In this document: one piece after another, positions 38,057-46,742 of the stretch
How the letters are laid out: each line of letters begins with the position of its first letter
How positions within the stretch are numbered: position 1 is the first letter of the stretch
Origin: Bacillus kexueae
Lineage (GTDB): Bacteria > Bacillota > Bacilli > Bacillales > Aeribacillaceae
Direction of reading: 5' to 3'
NCBI RefSeq assembly: GCF_022809095.1
Contig: NZ_JALAZE010000003.1
Span: 248,001 to 312,000, forward strand
Length of the DNA: 64,000 nt
Translations under genes and position numbers: made by a program
Notes under the pieces: generated by a model
Database searches by the model: none
What the model was told of the DNA's origin: nothing
The model's input: only the letters and a program-made list of their open reading frames with translations

Positions 38057-38851
38057 ATGAGAATTTTATTTATTGGTGATATTGTCGGATCTCCAGGAAG
38101 AGAAATGGTCAAACGGTATTTACCTCAGTTGAAAGTAAAATTTAATCCGCACGTAACCATTGTGAATGGAGAAAATGCAGCTCATGGAAAAGGGTTAACT
38201 GAAAAGATTTACCATGAGTTATTAAGTTATGGAGCCCAAGTGATTACAATGGGGAACCATACATGGGATAAGCGTGAAATTTTTGAGTTCATTGATGACG
38301 CGAAGCATTTAGTTCGACCGGCGAATTTTCCTGAAGGAACCCCCGGAAAAGGGATAACATACGTGACTGTAGATGGAAAGGAACTAGCAATCATCAATTT
38401 GCAAGGACGCACATTCTTACCAGCGATCGATTGTCCGTTTAAAAAAGTTGAACAGCTCGTTCAAGAAGCGAAGAAAAAAGCTACTTACATATTTGTCGAT
38501 TTTCATGCTGAAGCTACAAGTGAAAAACAGGCGATGGGCTGGTTTTTAGATGGTAAAGTATCAGCTGTCGTTGGGACGCACACTCATGTTCAAACGGCTG
38601 ATGAAAGAATTTTACCGAATGGAACTGCTTATATCACGGATGTCGGAATGACTGGTCCATACGATGGGATTTTAGGAGTAAATCGCGAAGTCGTTTTAAA
38701 GAAATTTTTAACAAGCTTACCAGTCCGTTTTGAAATTGCAGAAGGAAGAACTCAATTAAGTGGTGTAATTATTGATATCGATTCGCAAACTGGCTTAGCG
38801 AAAAGTGTGAATCGAATCTTAATCAACGATGATCATATGTTTTTTGAATAA
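38057..38851 (+). CDS. ymdB: Metallophosphoesterase YmdB
   Basis: Calcineurin-like phosphodiesterase of 264 residues. Metal-binding motifs: G-D-I-V-G-S-P-G-R (about 7-15), N-G-E-N-A-A-H-G-K-G (about 38-47), M-G-N-H-T-W-D (about 66-72) and the V-G-T-H-T-H-V-Q-T-A-D-E block (about 175-186). In B. subtilis YmdB has cyclic nucleotide phosphodiesterase activity and affects biofilm and motility choice. ATG 38057 chosen: the upstream ATG at 38015 lacks an RBS. It follows rny, as in most Bacilli. Confidence 0.95.
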   Translation: MRILFIGDIVGSPGREMVKRYLPQLKVKFNPHVTIVNGENAAHGKGLTEKIYHELLSYGAQVITMGNHTWDKREIFEFIDDAKHLVRPANFPEGTPGKGITYVTVDGKELAIINLQGRTFLPAIDCPFKKVEQLVQEAKKKATYIFVDFHAEATSEKQAMGWFLDGKVSAVVGTHTHVQTADERILPNGTAYITDVGMTGPYDGILGVNREVVLKKFLTSLPVRFEIAEGRTQLSGVIIDIDSQTGLAKSVNRILINDDHMFFE

Positions 38852-38880
38852 CGAGTTATCATAACTCGTTATTTTTTATT
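38847..38880 (+). terminator. Terminator after ymdB
   Basis: AATAACGAGTTAT and ATAACTCGTTATT form a near-perfect palindrome with a tiny loop overlapping the stop codon, followed by TTTTTATT. Repeat A5 starts at 38881. Confidence 0.9.
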
Positions 38881-39054
38881 GTTAAAGAAAGTTTAAATTC
38901 AGTAAAGTGTTAAAGTATTCTCTTTACCGTTTTTTTTGGTGTCTAGCTCCAAGCGCCATCAGCTCGGTCGCTTCGGCCCTGCTGTGGGGACGGAAGCCTC
39001 CTTGCAGGTCCTCCAGCGCCCTTCGCCTAAGGACTTGCGCTTTGCGCTTTTTTA
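38881..39054 (+). repeat. Family A repeat, copy A5
   Basis: Full-length but diverged copy (GTTAAAGAAAGTTTAAATTC, one G missing in CTCGGTCGC, GGGGAC in place of GGCGAC), tail GCGCTTTGCGCTTTTTTA. Directly abuts the ymdB terminator. Confidence 0.9.
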
Positions 39055-39142
39055 TATCTACAGATTCTCTAAAAGATAAATGATTGTGAAATAAATCAAT
39101 GTGATTAATAAGTTGGAATTTTTAGAAAAAAATTCGAAACAA

Positions 39143-39170
39143 GCAGGAATACTGTTATTTTATCGTGAAT
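39143..39170 (+). promoter_or_regulatory. Sigma-H promoter of spoVS
   Basis: GCAGGAATA (39143-39151), 12-bp spacer, CGTGAAT (39164-39170), very close to the sigma-H consensus RnAGGAwWW / RnnGAAT. B. subtilis spoVS is sigma-H dependent. A hairpin with arms GTCCCA / TGGGAC follows at about 39190-39215 in the leader. Confidence 0.75.
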
Positions 39171-39292
39171 ATAGTATCTATAAGTTTTGTCCCATGTTCA
39201 ATGGGGGTGGGACCTTTTGAACAATCATTCTCTAACAGGACTTGTTCTACTGTACACATACGATTTTTTGTAAAAACAAGGGGGAACTAGAA

Positions 39293-39553
39293 ATGGAAAT
39301 ATTAAAAGTATCAGCAAAATCAAATCCTAATTCTGTCGCTGGGGCACTAGCAGGTGTTTTAAGAGAGCGTGGTGCAGCAGAAATTCAGGCGATTGGAGCA
39401 GGGGCTTTAAATCAGGCAGTAAAAGCTGTAGCAATCGCAAGAGGATTTGTAGCTCCGAGTGGAGTAGATTTAATTTGTATTCCTGCATTTACAGATATTC
39501 AAATTGATGGTGAAGAACGAACGGCGATAAAGCTTATAGTGGAACCTAGGTAA
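39293..39553 (+). CDS. spoVS: Stage V sporulation protein S
   Basis: Small Alba-like nucleic-acid-binding-fold protein needed for efficient septation and coat assembly during sporulation. 86 residues, the standard length, starting M-E-I-L-K-V-S-A-K-S-N-P-N-S-V-A-G-A. ATG 39293 follows AAGGGGGAA; the upstream in-frame start at 39242 has no RBS. The sigma-H promoter upstream agrees with early sporulation expression. One-gene unit with its own terminator. Confidence 0.97.
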   Translation: MEILKVSAKSNPNSVAGALAGVLRERGAAEIQAIGAGALNQAVKAVAIARGFVAPSGVDLICIPAFTDIQIDGEERTAIKLIVEPR

Positions 39554-39567
39554 AATAATGTTAAAAG

Positions 39568-39606
39568 CAACCTCGTCTCAACAGAAGAGACGGGTTGTTT
39601 TTTTGT
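39568..39606 (+). terminator. Terminator after spoVS
   Basis: CAACCTCGTCTC pairs with GAGACGGGTTG (one bulge), followed by TTTTTTT. Confidence 0.88.
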
Positions 39607-39631
39607 GGAACAGAAAATACGGTTCGGCAAT

Positions 39632-39712
39632 AGCTTTATTACAATTAAACGAACATTAATGACCGTTCGATCTTTATTATGTAAACGCTCTATTCTAACG
39701 GTTGTAATAAAG
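39632..39712 (+). repeat. Inverted repeat with TTGTAATAAAG arms
   Basis: AGCTTTATTACAA (39632-39644) is complementary to TTGTAATAAAG (39702-39712). The same word, TTGTAATAAAGCT, occurs at 43018-43030 just after korB, so copies bracket the kor operon. 39713-39813 contains no gene. Confidence 0.45.
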
Positions 39713-39813
39713 TGGGGATTTGCCCACGGTGTCGTTCACAAGACACTTGGAGCGAATTAGACAAGTGGTCCGCGGATAGGAGTGTTTGTAGCGGTATTTT
39801 AGTGTTTTTTTAT

Positions 39814-40059
39814 AGGCTCTTTTCTAAAGGATTGTTGCTTTTTGGTGTGTATAAAATATATTGTTAAGAATGGTTTTCACCTTTGTAAAGGAGCGGAGGG
39901 CACTTGACTCCTGTGGGATAAAGAGGTAAGGTCGAGATCCCACAGGCGCATGCCGAGGAGGCTCGACTTCCTCCCCGCGGAAAGCAAGTGTTTGGAGCGC
40001 AATGTTCAGAATTCATTCAAAAATGTCTGAAAAAGTAACAATCTATACGAAAACAGCCT
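39814..40059. mobile_element. Family B MITE-like element, copy B1
   Basis: 30-bp terminal inverted repeats (39814-39843 starting AGGCTCTTTTCT; 40030-40059 ending ACGAAAACAGCCT) match at about 24 of 30 positions. Between them is a GC-rich core with a ten-bp perfect stem CCTGTGGGAT (39910-39919) / ATCCCACAGG (39937-39946) and the words CCGCGGAAAGCAAGTG and GGAGCGCAATG. No ORF inside. Confidence 0.8.
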
Positions 40060-40254
40060 TTTAAATTAGTTGTAAAGCCAACATCGTTTATAAAAATAGT
40101 CTTTGAAAAAATACGACTTTTGACGGAGAAAAGTTCCGTCGGAAGATGAAGTGAGGAAATGGGTTTAACTTGGTACCATCATAAAGTGTACTTGAATGGA
40201 ATTGAGGGAACATTCAAAAAAGTTCTTTAATTCTGTAAAATGGGTAGTTCTCAC

Positions 40255-40283
40255 TTGAGTTTTTTGACTTAAAGGTCTACAAT
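40255..40283 (+). promoter_or_regulatory. Upstream promoter candidate for korAB
   Basis: TTGAGT (40255-40260), 17-bp spacer, TACAAT (40278-40283). Confidence 0.5.
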
Positions 40284-40318
40284 TGAAGTCGTTTAGTAGC
40301 TTATTTTATCATAATGAA

Positions 40319-40347
40319 GTGATAAAAACTAGAAAACATGCTACAAT
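40319..40347 (+). promoter_or_regulatory. Proximal promoter candidate for korAB
   Basis: Extended -10 TG-C-TACAAT (40339-40347) with GTGATA (40319-40324) at 17 bp. The rest of 40060-40395 shows no gene. Confidence 0.5.
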
Positions 40348-40395
40348 TGGTAGTAATTATTACTAAGCTTTCATACCAAAAAGGGGTGTACATAA

Positions 40396-42132
40396 ATGGT
40401 GAATCAACTGTCTTGGAAAGTTGGTGGACAGCAGGGTGAAGGAATTGAGAGTACAGGAGAAGTATTCTCTATTGCATTAAACCGCCTTGGCTACTATTTA
40501 TATGGATATCGTCACTTTTCATCTCGTATTAAAGGTGGACATACGAATAACAAAATACGAGTAAGTACAACACAAGTGCGTGCTATTTCCGATGACTTAG
40601 ACATTTTAGTCGCATTTGATCAGGAAACGATTGATGTAAATTTTCATGAACTAAGAAACGGTGGCATTGTCATTGCGGATGCGAAGTTTAATCCGAGCAT
40701 CCCGGATGATGAAAAAGTTACACTATACTCCGTACCGTTTACGGAAATTGCAACGGAACTTGGCACATCGTTAATGAAAAACATGGTTGCGATCGGGGCA
40801 ACAAGTGCTGTATTAGATTTTGAACCTTCCCTTTATCGTGAAGTTGTGCAGGATACATACGGTCGAAAAGGTGAACAAGTCGTAGAGAAGAATATGCAGG
40901 CAATACAAAAAGGTGCCGAGTATATGAAAATCGAGCTTGGTTACAATCGGACAGATCTTTATTTAGAAAAAGCTGGTGGGAAGAAGCGAATGTTTATGAT
41001 CGGAAATGATGCGATTGCATTAGGCGCCTTAGCAGGTGGTTCTCGCTTTATGGCAGCTTATCCGATTACACCGGCTTCGGAAATTATGGAATATTTAATT
41101 AAGAAGCTTCCGAACTTTGGAGGAACCGTTATTCAAACGGAAGACGAAATTGCAGCATGTACGATGGCGATTGGAGCGAATTATGCGGGGGCTAGAGCCT
41201 TTACAGCTTCTGCTGGACCAGGACTTTCATTAATGATGGAAGCCATTGGCTTATCGGGTATTACAGAGACGCCTTTAGTCATCGTTGATACGCAGCGCGG
41301 TGGACCGAGTACAGGCTTGCCAACGAAACAAGAGCAGTCAGACTTAATGGCGATGATTTACGGTACCCATGGAGAAATTCCAAAGATTGTTTTAGCTCCA
41401 AGTACGGTTCAAGAGGCGTTCTATGATACTATTGAGGCATTTAACTTAGCGGAAGAATATCAATGTCCTGTTATTTTATTATCTGATTTACAGCTGTCTT
41501 TAGGGAAGCAATCTGTCGAGCCACTTGAATACGATAAAATTCAAATTCGCCGTGGTAAGTTAGTAGACGAAGAATTACCGGAGCTTGAGAATAAAGGATA
41601 CTTTAAACGCTACGAAGTAACTGAAGATGGGGTTTCTCCACGCGTCATTCCAGGAATGAAAAATGGAATTCACCATGTAACAGGTGTTGAACATGATGAA
41701 ACTGGAAAACCATCTGAAGTTGCACAAAACCGTAAAGATCAAATGGATAAGCGATTGCGTAAACTCGAAAAGATCAAGTTCCCGAATTCTATTCATCAAA
41801 ATGTGAAACATGAGGATGCAGATGTTTTAATCGTTGGCTTTAACTCGACACGTGGAGCAATTGAAGAGGCGATGGAACGATTAGAAAAGGACGGAATTAA
41901 GGTGAATCATGCACACGTCCGACTTATTCATCCATTCCCTACAAACGAAATGCTACCTCTTGTTGAAAAAGCAAAGAAAGTAGTCGTGGTTGAAAACAAT
42001 GCGACAGGACAACTTGCGAACATTATAAAAATGAATGTCGGTCATGCGCAAAAAATCGTTTCCGCATTAAAATACGACGGAAATCCTTTCTTACCGCACG
42101 AAATTCATACTAAATGCAAGGAGTTGTTTTAA
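40396..42132 (+). CDS. korA: 2-oxoacid:ferredoxin oxidoreductase, fused gamma/alpha subunit
   Basis: Large subunit of an enzyme that oxidatively decarboxylates a 2-oxoacid (2-oxoglutarate is likely) to acyl-CoA with ferredoxin as acceptor. 578 residues: gamma domain (1-190, G-G-Q-Q-G-E-G-I-E-S-T-G-E and H-F-S-S-R-I-K-G-G-H-T) fused to the pyrimidine-binding alpha domain (about 200-578, A-Y-P-I-T-P-A-S-E-I-M-E and T-E-D-E-I-A-A-C-T-M-A-I-G-A). Its partner korB starts at the next base. Two-gene KOR operons sit at this locus in several Bacillus species. Substrate not fixed by sequence. Confidence 0.93.
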   Translation: MVNQLSWKVGGQQGEGIESTGEVFSIALNRLGYYLYGYRHFSSRIKGGHTNNKIRVSTTQVRAISDDLDILVAFDQETIDVNFHELRNGGIVIADAKFNPSIPDDEKVTLYSVPFTEIATELGTSLMKNMVAIGATSAVLDFEPSLYREVVQDTYGRKGEQVVEKNMQAIQKGAEYMKIELGYNRTDLYLEKAGGKKRMFMIGNDAIALGALAGGSRFMAAYPITPASEIMEYLIKKLPNFGGTVIQTEDEIAACTMAIGANYAGARAFTASAGPGLSLMMEAIGLSGITETPLVIVDTQRGGPSTGLPTKQEQSDLMAMIYGTHGEIPKIVLAPSTVQEAFYDTIEAFNLAEEYQCPVILLSDLQLSLGKQSVEPLEYDKIQIRRGKLVDEELPELENKGYFKRYEVTEDGVSPRVIPGMKNGIHHVTGVEHDETGKPSEVAQNRKDQMDKRLRKLEKIKFPNSIHQNVKHEDADVLIVGFNSTRGAIEEAMERLEKDGIKVNHAHVRLIHPFPTNEMLPLVEKAKKVVVVENNATGQLANIIKMNVGHAQKIVSALKYDGNPFLPHEIHTKCKELF

Positions 42133-42999
42133 ATGGCGACATTTAAAGATTTCAGAAATAACGTCAAGCCTAACTGGTGTCCAGGGTGCGGAGACTTTTC
42201 CGTCCAAGCTGCGATTCAACGTGCGGCAGCAAATGTTGGGTTAGAACCACATGAACTTGCAGTCATCTCAGGTATCGGTTGTTCCGGGCGTATTTCAGGA
42301 TACATTAACTCGTACGGATTCCATGGAATTCACGGTCGAGCATTGCCAATTGCTCAAGGTGTTAAAATGGCGAATAAAGAGTTAACGGTCATTGCATCTG
42401 GTGGAGATGGCGATGGATTTGCGATTGGTATGGGACATACTATTCATTCGATTCGCCGAAACATTGATATCACGTATATTGTCATGGACAATCAAATTTA
42501 CGGATTAACGAAAGGCCAAACATCTCCACGAAGTGAAGTTGGATTTAAAACGAAAAGTACGCCAAAAGGTTCGATTGAATCACCTTTATCTGTTATTGAA
42601 ATGGCTTTAACAGCAGGTGCAACCTTTGTGGCTCAAAGTTTTTCAACAGACTTAAAAGATTTAACTTCCTTAATTGAGCAAGGGATAAATCATAAAGGCT
42701 TCTCTTTCATTAATGTTTTCAGCCCTTGTGTTACGTATAATAAAATTAACACATACGATTGGTTTAAAGAGAACTTGACGAAGCTATCTGATGTGGAAGG
42801 CTATGACCCAGCAAATCGTGCGCAAGCGATGCAGACGGTAATGGAACACAATGGTCTTGTGACAGGATTAATCTATCAAAATACAGAGCAGCCATCGTAT
42901 CAGGAACTTGTACCAGGATACAGTGATGACCCGTTAGCAAACGCTGATTTACAGATTAGCAAAGATCAATTCGAAGAATTAATGAAAGAATTTATGTAA
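42133..42999 (+). CDS. korB: 2-oxoacid:ferredoxin oxidoreductase, beta subunit
   Basis: Thiamine-pyrophosphate subunit, 288 residues. N-terminal W-C-P-G-C-G-D-F (about 15-22) gives Cys residues expected to hold the Fe-S cluster with a later Cys; TPP motif G-D-G-D-G-F-A-I-G-M-G ... V-M-D-N-Q-I-Y-G-L-T-K-G-Q (about 94-135). The ATG follows the korA stop without a gap (TAA-ATG). No ferredoxin gene is next to it. Confidence 0.94.
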   Translation: MATFKDFRNNVKPNWCPGCGDFSVQAAIQRAAANVGLEPHELAVISGIGCSGRISGYINSYGFHGIHGRALPIAQGVKMANKELTVIASGGDGDGFAIGMGHTIHSIRRNIDITYIVMDNQIYGLTKGQTSPRSEVGFKTKSTPKGSIESPLSVIEMALTAGATFVAQSFSTDLKDLTSLIEQGINHKGFSFINVFSPCVTYNKINTYDWFKENLTKLSDVEGYDPANRAQAMQTVMEHNGLVTGLIYQNTEQPSYQELVPGYSDDPLANADLQISKDQFEELMKEFM

Positions 43000-43041
43000 A
43001 GTAGAATGTTAAAACGATTGTAATAAAGCTTACCGAAATCA

Positions 43042-43077
43042 AAACGAAGCGATTCATAGAATCGCTTCGTTTTTTTA
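43042..43077 (+). terminator. Terminator after korB
   Basis: AAACGAAGCGAT pairs with ATCGCTTCGTTT, followed by TTTTA. Confidence 0.93.
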
Positions 43078-43187
43078 TCTCTATTTTATGTGATCCTAAT
43101 TTGGTTAAAGTTTCATTGTCTTCACAAAACTTTCGTTCGCATCTAATAGAAAAAACGTGTAAAATAAAGCAGTGTAAGGAATAATGG

Positions 43188-43216
43188 TTGTATTCGCTAC
43201 ATTTTCCTTATATACT
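43188..43216 (+). promoter_or_regulatory. Probable miaB promoter
   Basis: TTGTAT (43188-43193), 17-bp spacer, TATACT (43211-43216). Confidence 0.6.
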
Positions 43217-43280
43217 ATAAAATTGTGTACTCTTACCATCCTTTATGCATTGGATTGTTTTTTGAAAGGAGAATGCAAAC

Positions 43281-44810
43281 ATGAATGAAAAACAACGTTT
43301 AGAATCCACACAAGTAAATCCTTCGGACAAAAAATCCGAAAAGGATTATAGTAAATATTTTGAATCTGTTTTTATGCCTCCTTCTTTAAAGGAAGCTAAA
43401 AAACGCGGAAAAGAAGATGTAAAATACCATCATGATTTTAAAATTCCAGAAGAGTTCAGAGGCATGGGTGATGGCCGAAAATTCTACATCCGTACGTACG
43501 GATGTCAAATGAACGAGCATGATACAGAGGTTATGGCTGGTATTTTCATGGCGTTAGGGTATGAACCGACAGATCGTGTCGAAGATGCGAACGTGATTTT
43601 ATTAAATACATGTGCAATTCGTGAAAATGCGGAAAATAAGGTGTTCGGTGAAATCGGCCATTTAAAATCTTTAAAAATGGAAAAGCCAGACCTTCTTCTT
43701 GGTGTTTGCGGATGTATGTCTCAAGAGGAGTCTGTCGTTAACAAAATCTTAAAACAGTATCAATATGTTGATATGATTTTCGGTACACATAATATCCACC
43801 GTCTGCCTCATATCTTAAATGATGCATACATGTCAAAAGAGATGGTTGTGGAAGTTTGGTCGAAGGAAGGAGACGTCATTGAAAACCTTCCGAAAGTTCG
43901 AAAAGGAAATATTAAGGCTTGGGTTAACATTATGTACGGATGCGACAAATTCTGTACGTACTGTATCGTACCTTATACACGAGGTAAAGAGCGTAGCCGT
44001 CGTCCAGAAGAGATTATTCAAGAGGTGCGTCATTTAGCTGCGCAAGGATATCAAGAAATTACGCTTTTAGGACAAAACGTAAACGCGTACGGAAAAGACT
44101 TCGAAGATATGGAATACGGTTTAGGAGATTTAATGGATGAGCTTCGCAAAATTGATATTCCACGTATTCGTTTCACGACAAGTCATCCACGTGACTTTGA
44201 CGATCACTTAATTGAAGTATTAGCAAAACGTGGGAATTTGGTAGAGCACATTCATTTACCAGTTCAATCGGGCTCAAGCGATATTCTAAAAATTATGGCG
44301 CGTAAATATACACGTGAGCAATTTTTAGAGCTTGTTCGTAAAATTAAACAGGCGATTCCGGACGTTACACTGACAACTGACATTATCGTTGGATTCCCGA
44401 ATGAAACGGACGAGCAATTCGAAGAAACATTATCTTTATATAGAGAAGTAGGCTTTGAATCAGCTTATACATTCATTTATTCACCGCGTGAAGGTACTCC
44501 TGCGGCTAAAATGAAAGATAATGTTCCGATGGAAGTGAAAAAAGAACGTCTTCAACGCTTAAATGCGCTTGTAAATGAGTTATCTGCTGAAGCTATGAAA
44601 AAGTATGAAGGTCAAGTTGTGGAAGTTCTTGTAGAAGGTGAATCAAAGAATAACCCAGAAATCTTAGCTGGATATACACGTAAAAATAAATTAGTCAACT
44701 TCAAAGCACCTAAATCAGCGATTGGCAAACTTGTAAAGGTGAAAATTACAAAAGCAAAAACATGGACATTAGATGGGGAAATGGTAGAAGAAGCGGTCGA
44801 GGTGAAATAA
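43281..44810 (+). CDS. miaB: tRNA-2-methylthio-N6-dimethylallyladenosine synthase MiaB
   Basis: Radical-SAM methylthiotransferase acting on i6A37 of tRNAs, made by MiaA (also in this window). 509 residues: N-terminal UPF0004 domain with three Cys (Y-G-C-Q-M-N-E-H-D near 75; N-T-C-A-I-R-E near 111; G-V-C-G-C-M-S), radical-SAM motif [13 protein letters not shown] (C-x3-C-x2-C, about 217-229) and C-terminal TRAM domain. RBS AAAGGAG. ricA starts one base after the stop. Confidence 0.97.
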   Translation: MNEKQRLESTQVNPSDKKSEKDYSKYFESVFMPPSLKEAKKRGKEDVKYHHDFKIPEEFRGMGDGRKFYIRTYGCQMNEHDTEVMAGIFMALGYEPTDRVEDANVILLNTCAIRENAENKVFGEIGHLKSLKMEKPDLLLGVCGCMSQEESVVNKILKQYQYVDMIFGTHNIHRLPHILNDAYMSKEMVVEVWSKEGDVIENLPKVRKGNIKAWVNIMYGCDKFCTYCIVPYTRGKERSRRPEEIIQEVRHLAAQGYQEITLLGQNVNAYGKDFEDMEYGLGDLMDELRKIDIPRIRFTTSHPRDFDDHLIEVLAKRGNLVEHIHLPVQSGSSDILKIMARKYTREQFLELVRKIKQAIPDVTLTTDIIVGFPNETDEQFEETLSLYREVGFESAYTFIYSPREGTPAAKMKDNVPMEVKKERLQRLNALVNELSAEAMKKYEGQVVEVLVEGESKNNPEILAGYTRKNKLVNFKAPKSAIGKLVKVKITKAKTWTLDGEMVEEAVEVK

Positions 44811-44811
44811 A

Positions 44812-45237
44812 ATGGCGTATACTAAGGACGATATTTTAAAAAAAGCGGAAGAACTAGCGCAAATGATCTCTGAAACAGAACAAGTTGAGTTCTTTAAAAA
44901 GGCAGAAGCGCAAATTAACGAAAACCAAAAAGTACGCGAAATGATTGCAAGTGTAAAAAGTTTACAAAAGCAAGCGGTAAATTTCCAACATTACGGAAAA
45001 CATGAAGCGTTAAAGCAAGTGGAAGAGAAAATTGATCGTTTATTAGAAGAGTTGGACGAGATTCCAATCGTGCAACAATTTAAAGAGTCTCAAGTGGAGG
45101 TAAATGATATCCTTCAACTTGTCGCAAATACAATCTCTAACCACGTTACAGATGAAATTATTCGCACAACGGGCGGAGATTTATTGCAAGGAGAAACAGG
45201 TTCAAAACTACAAAACTCGCCAAAAGGTACTTGCTAA
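44812..45237 (+). CDS. ricA: RicA (YmcA), Y-complex subunit
   Basis: 141-residue helical protein of the YlbF/YmcA family. In B. subtilis RicA, RicF (YlbF) and RicT (YaaT) form an Fe-S-containing complex that assists RNase Y processing and favours competence, biofilm formation and sporulation. Visible: L-A-Q-M-I-S-E-T-E-Q-V-E-F-F-K-K-A-E-A (about 14-32) and V-K-S-L-Q-K-Q-A-V-N-F-Q-H-Y. The C-terminus ends in P-K-G-T-C, with a terminal Cys. It is co-transcribed with miaB. Confidence 0.94.
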   Translation: MAYTKDDILKKAEELAQMISETEQVEFFKKAEAQINENQKVREMIASVKSLQKQAVNFQHYGKHEALKQVEEKIDRLLEELDEIPIVQQFKESQVEVNDILQLVANTISNHVTDEIIRTTGGDLLQGETGSKLQNSPKGTC

Positions 45238-45248
45238 TTTATAAAGAG

Positions 45249-45295
45249 AAAAGCGGATGAAAAGAATTGTTAATTCTTTTCATCTGCTTTTTTTT
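45249..45295 (+). terminator. Terminator after ricA
   Basis: Very long stem AAGCGGATGAAAAGAATT / AATTCTTTTCATCTGCTT (one G-T) followed by TTTTTT. Confidence 0.94.
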
Positions 45296-45480
45296 GTTCA
45301 AAATGAATTAACCAGTGAATAGGATGAATTAAGCATTATTTCCAATTTCATTAGTCCCTTTCCTTAAAAGGGTGGCGTTCATTTGGAATTTTATTTCATG
45401 TGAAGCTTTAAAATATGAGGCTAGGTTTATTTCTCTGAAAAACATGTTTAATAAATCATGCAAATTATTAATTTTAGTAC

Positions 45481-45505
45481 ATATTTAAAAAAGCTCGCAT
45501 AGAAT
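45481..45505 (+). promoter_or_regulatory. Sigma-E-like promoter for cotE
   Basis: ATATT (45481-45485), 12 bp, CATAGAAT (45498-45505), near the sigma-E pattern ATATT / CATACAAT. B. subtilis cotE has a sigma-E promoter. The remainder of 45296-45610 shows no gene. Confidence 0.5.
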
Positions 45506-45610
45506 GAACTAGAAGGACTTATGAGTATATTCATCATGTCAGATGTTGCAAAGGTGACCAAAATACAAAACTCATGATTTGAAGATTGTTTTGAGGAGGG
45601 TATGCTTACC

Positions 45611-46165
45611 ATGTCTGATTACAGAGAAATTATTACAAAAGCTGTTATTGCCAAAGGGAGAAAATTTACGCAAGCAACACATACGGTTTCCCCAGGGCGA
45701 AAGCCTGCAAGTATTTTAGGTGGTTGGATTATTAACCATAAATACGATGCGAGTAAAAAAGGAAAAGCGGTGGAGATTGCGGGAAGCTACGATATCAATG
45801 TGTGGTATTCCTTTAATGACAATACAAAGACAGAAGTCGTGACGGAAACCGTAAAGTACAATGACGTCCTGAAATTGCGATATAAAGATGATAATTACTT
45901 AGATGATGATCATGAAGTAGTAGCACGCGTTCTGCAACAGCCAAACTGTTTAGAAGTAACGATATCTCCAAGCGGTGAAAACATCGTCGTGCAAGTGGAA
46001 AGGGAGTTTCTTGCAGAAGTAATAGGTGAAACGAAAGTAGCGGTTTCCATCAATCCTGAAGGGCTTACGACAGAAGATGAAGAATGGGATGACTGGGAAG
46101 AAGATTTGGAAGACGAAATTGAAGACTTGGATCCAAACTTAATTGTAGACGAACCAGAAGAATAA
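45611..46165 (+). CDS. cotE: Spore coat morphogenetic protein CotE
   Basis: Organises the outer spore coat in the mother cell. 184 residues: [17 protein letters not shown] (about 4-20), I-I-N-H-K-Y-D-A and [13 protein letters not shown] (about 107-119) are hallmark segments, and the C-terminus is strongly acidic ([12 protein letters not shown]) as in all CotE. I chose ATG 45611, ten bases after GAGGAGGG; ATG 45602 is too close to the RBS. Confidence 0.96.
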   Translation: MSDYREIITKAVIAKGRKFTQATHTVSPGRKPASILGGWIINHKYDASKKGKAVEIAGSYDINVWYSFNDNTKTEVVTETVKYNDVLKLRYKDDNYLDDDHEVVARVLQQPNCLEVTISPSGENIVVQVEREFLAEVIGETKVAVSINPEGLTTEDEEWDDWEEDLEDEIEDLDPNLIVDEPEE

Positions 46166-46170
46166 AACGT

Positions 46171-46205
46171 AACTAGGGAGATTCTCTTCCTAGTTTTTCT
46201 TTTTG
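46171..46205 (+). terminator. Terminator after cotE
   Basis: AACTAGG (46171-46177) pairs with CCTAGTT (46189-46195), then TTTTCTTTTT. Confidence 0.85.
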
Positions 46206-46208
46206 GTT

Positions 46209-46412
46209 AGCTGTTTTATAGATTTAGATACCAATTCAGTAGGGACAGGACAAGCAGTATCCCCACAAGACAAGCAGATGAGTCGAGGTGTTTGTTAAAA
46301 AGGGGAATCGAAACTAGAAGGGCTGTGCCCACGGAAAGCAAGTGTCTGGAGCGCAATGTCTAGAATTCATTCAAAAATGTCTGAAAAAGCAAAAATCTAT
46401 ACGAAAACAGCT
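46209..46412. mobile_element. Degenerate family B element, copy B3
   Basis: Right half clearly matches B1 (CACGGAAAGCAAGTGTCTGG, GAATTCATTCAAAAATGTCT and the end ATACGAAAACAGC). The left end AGCTGTTTTATAGATTTAGA resembles the complementary terminal repeat. The GC-rich core is eroded. Begins four bases after the cotE terminator T-tract. Confidence 0.6.
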
Positions 46413-46589
46413 TTAAAAAAATCTCATTGTAAAAACGTCACTTTAAATTTTCTAGAAAATAGCTAGAAGTACTACGTCTATAGGCCATTCCCTCAATCCC
46501 CCAATAATGCAACAACGTTCACGTAACGAGTTGAGAATGATTTGATAAAAATCGTTATGAAACACAATAATCAGTTAAGATAATGATCG

Positions 46590-46617
46590 TTTGGAACCTC
46601 GGATTTTATGATATAAT
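46590..46617 (+). promoter_or_regulatory. mutS promoter
   Basis: Extended -10 TG-A-TATAAT (46609-46617) with TTTGGA (46590-46595) at 16 bp. Confidence 0.6.
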
Positions 46618-46641
46618 ATACTTTGCTTATTCAGGATTTGT

Positions 46642-46696
46642 CTCATTGATTGTTGCTGGAGAATGAAGAAGTGTTGGATGTAGCAACAAGATTGAG
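46642..46696 (+). promoter_or_regulatory. Leader hairpin before mutS
   Basis: TTGTTGCT (46650-46657) pairs with AGCAACAA (46682-46689), extended by an imperfect CTCATTGA / GATTGAG helix. No T-tract follows, so it is a leader structure rather than a terminator. Confidence 0.45.
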
Positions 46697-46742
46697 GGAT
46701 TAGTCTTGATGTTTGATTATTTTTGAAGTTGGGGGATCTTCC

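Noticed and set aside
14146-39054. Family A repeats as a dispersed CRISPR or IS element
   Set aside because: Copies are kilobases apart with genes between them, no spacers, no transposase ORF inside; not a CRISPR array and not an autonomous IS.
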